Of a stretch of 6,400 nt of DNA, positions 5,824-6,400 are shown piece by piece. The position numbers and the translations under genes are program-made. Origin of the DNA: DASZZX01 sp036260415 (GTDB lineage Bacteria; Actinomycetota; Nitriliruptoria; Nitriliruptorales; JAHWKO01); NCBI GenBank assembly GCA_036260415.1, contig DASZZX010000092.1, forward strand, positions 1 through 6,400, in the 5' to 3' direction. The notes beneath the pieces are model-generated. The model was not told the origin of the DNA, did no database searches, and was given only the letters and a program-made list of their open reading frames with translations. How positions within the stretch are numbered: the first letter of the stretch is position 1; each line of letters opens with the position of its first letter.

Positions 5824-6400
5824 GTGCCTGCAGTGCCCGGTTCCGGCCACGCCCTCATCGGCCGCTCCTCACCGCGGGTGGATGTCGCCGACGTGCGGGC
5901 CGCAGCCAGGCATTTCGTCCGGCCGCGGAAGCTCGCCGCCGTCCTCCGCGAACTGTTCTCCGGCGACCTGGTCGCCCACCGAGGGCGGCATTTCGAGGTC
6001 GAGGACGCACGCCTGTACTCGCGACCGGACGAGCCGCCCCCCATCCACATCGCCGCGTCAGGCCCGGCCGCAGCACGCGACAGTCTGCATAACGCCCCGC
6101 CGGGGGGCGACTCGCGGGACGGATCGCGGATGGACTCATCGTCGAGCGCCCTGCCGAGGATCTCATCGAGCGCTTCCACTCCGAAGGCGACGGTGCACAG
6201 CGACCCGTGTACGGCAAGCTCATGGTGCGCTGGCACGACGATCGGGAGGCGGCTCGCGCAACCGCGCTCGAGTGGTGGCCGGTGGGAGGTGTGGGGACGA
6301 CAGGAGCGGACCTGCCGCTGCCGGCCGACTTCGCGTCGGTCGCGGACAACCTGACGCAGGACGCGGCGCTCGCGGGCATCGTCGTCACCGACGACCAACA
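5824..6400 (+). pseudogene. remnant of LLM-class, F420-dependent (G6PD-family-like) oxidoreductase, N-terminus lost and frame broken; continues past window
   Basis: From about base 5926 to 6075 one frame encodes LRELFSGDLVAHRGRHFEVE, followed by DARLYSRPDEPPPIHIAASG and PAAA, typical of the middle of F420-dependent glucose-6-phosphate dehydrogenase-like proteins. From 6111 to the window end the next frame continues the same protein: LAGRIADGLIV, then a PVYGKLMVRW segment, an EAARATALEWWP segment and LPLPADF. Between them, about 30 bases break the frame; this stretch includes a CGCCCC/GGGGCG hairpin (6093-6109). Such proteins normally have roughly 120 or more residues before the first recognised motif, including the F420-binding strands, but the preceding gene ends at 5781, so that part is missing. 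The segment 5824-5925 is open but I cannot align it with the family. A sequencing error could explain a frameshift but not the missing N-terminus. Confidence 0.75.

Noticed and set aside
5799..5923. Short open frame from ATG 5799 before the LLM remnant
   Set aside because: The translated sequence is Pro/Ser/Arg-rich, has no ribosome-binding site and no motif. Nothing functional is recognised in 5782-5823.

Overview
The window is very GC-rich, with GTG starts, C/G-ending codons and small actinobacterial-looking intergenic gaps. This, the nature of the [NiFe]-hydrogenase, and an F420-type LLM oxidoreductase remnant suggest an actinobacterial chromosome, perhaps from a deep-branching lineage. 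The lineage is an inference; no taxonomic marker such as rRNA is present.

Left part (1-1440, + strand): the 3' end of an NAD(P)H-hydrate epimerase gene (nnrE, metabolite repair), then a complete alpha/beta-hydrolase gene with an intact Ser-Asp-His triad. A perfect 11-bp inverted repeat with a 4-base loop covers the start region of the hydrolase gene. Middle (1440-1817): a tRNA-Leu(UAA) gene on the minus strand, then a short divergent intergenic region holding a 7-bp inverted repeat, upstream of a strong Shine-Dalgarno sequence.

Right part (1818-5781, + strand): a compact three-gene unit encoding a [NiFe]-hydrogenase small subunit, its large subunit, and a 210-residue protein of unknown function built from two similar halves. 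The hydrogenase is related to the actinobacterial-type (group 1h, formerly group 5) enzymes that oxidise trace H2. Several signature residues differ from those I remember for group 1h: the first small-subunit motif is CDGC, and the usual Arg-x-Glu-Gly-His motif of the large subunit reads RVAGA. It may therefore be a neighbouring subgroup (for example 1l or 1f), or a new branch. Neither subunit shows a Tat signal or a membrane helix, so the dimer is predicted to mature in the cytoplasm. The third gene would be translated with it, starting 10 nt after the large-subunit stop.

Right edge (about 5824-6400): a broken gene for an LLM-class, F420-type oxidoreductase. It has lost its N-terminal part and is interrupted by a small GC-rich insertion that shifts frame. 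No hydrogenase maturation gene (hyp genes, endopeptidase) is present in the window, so these must lie elsewhere.
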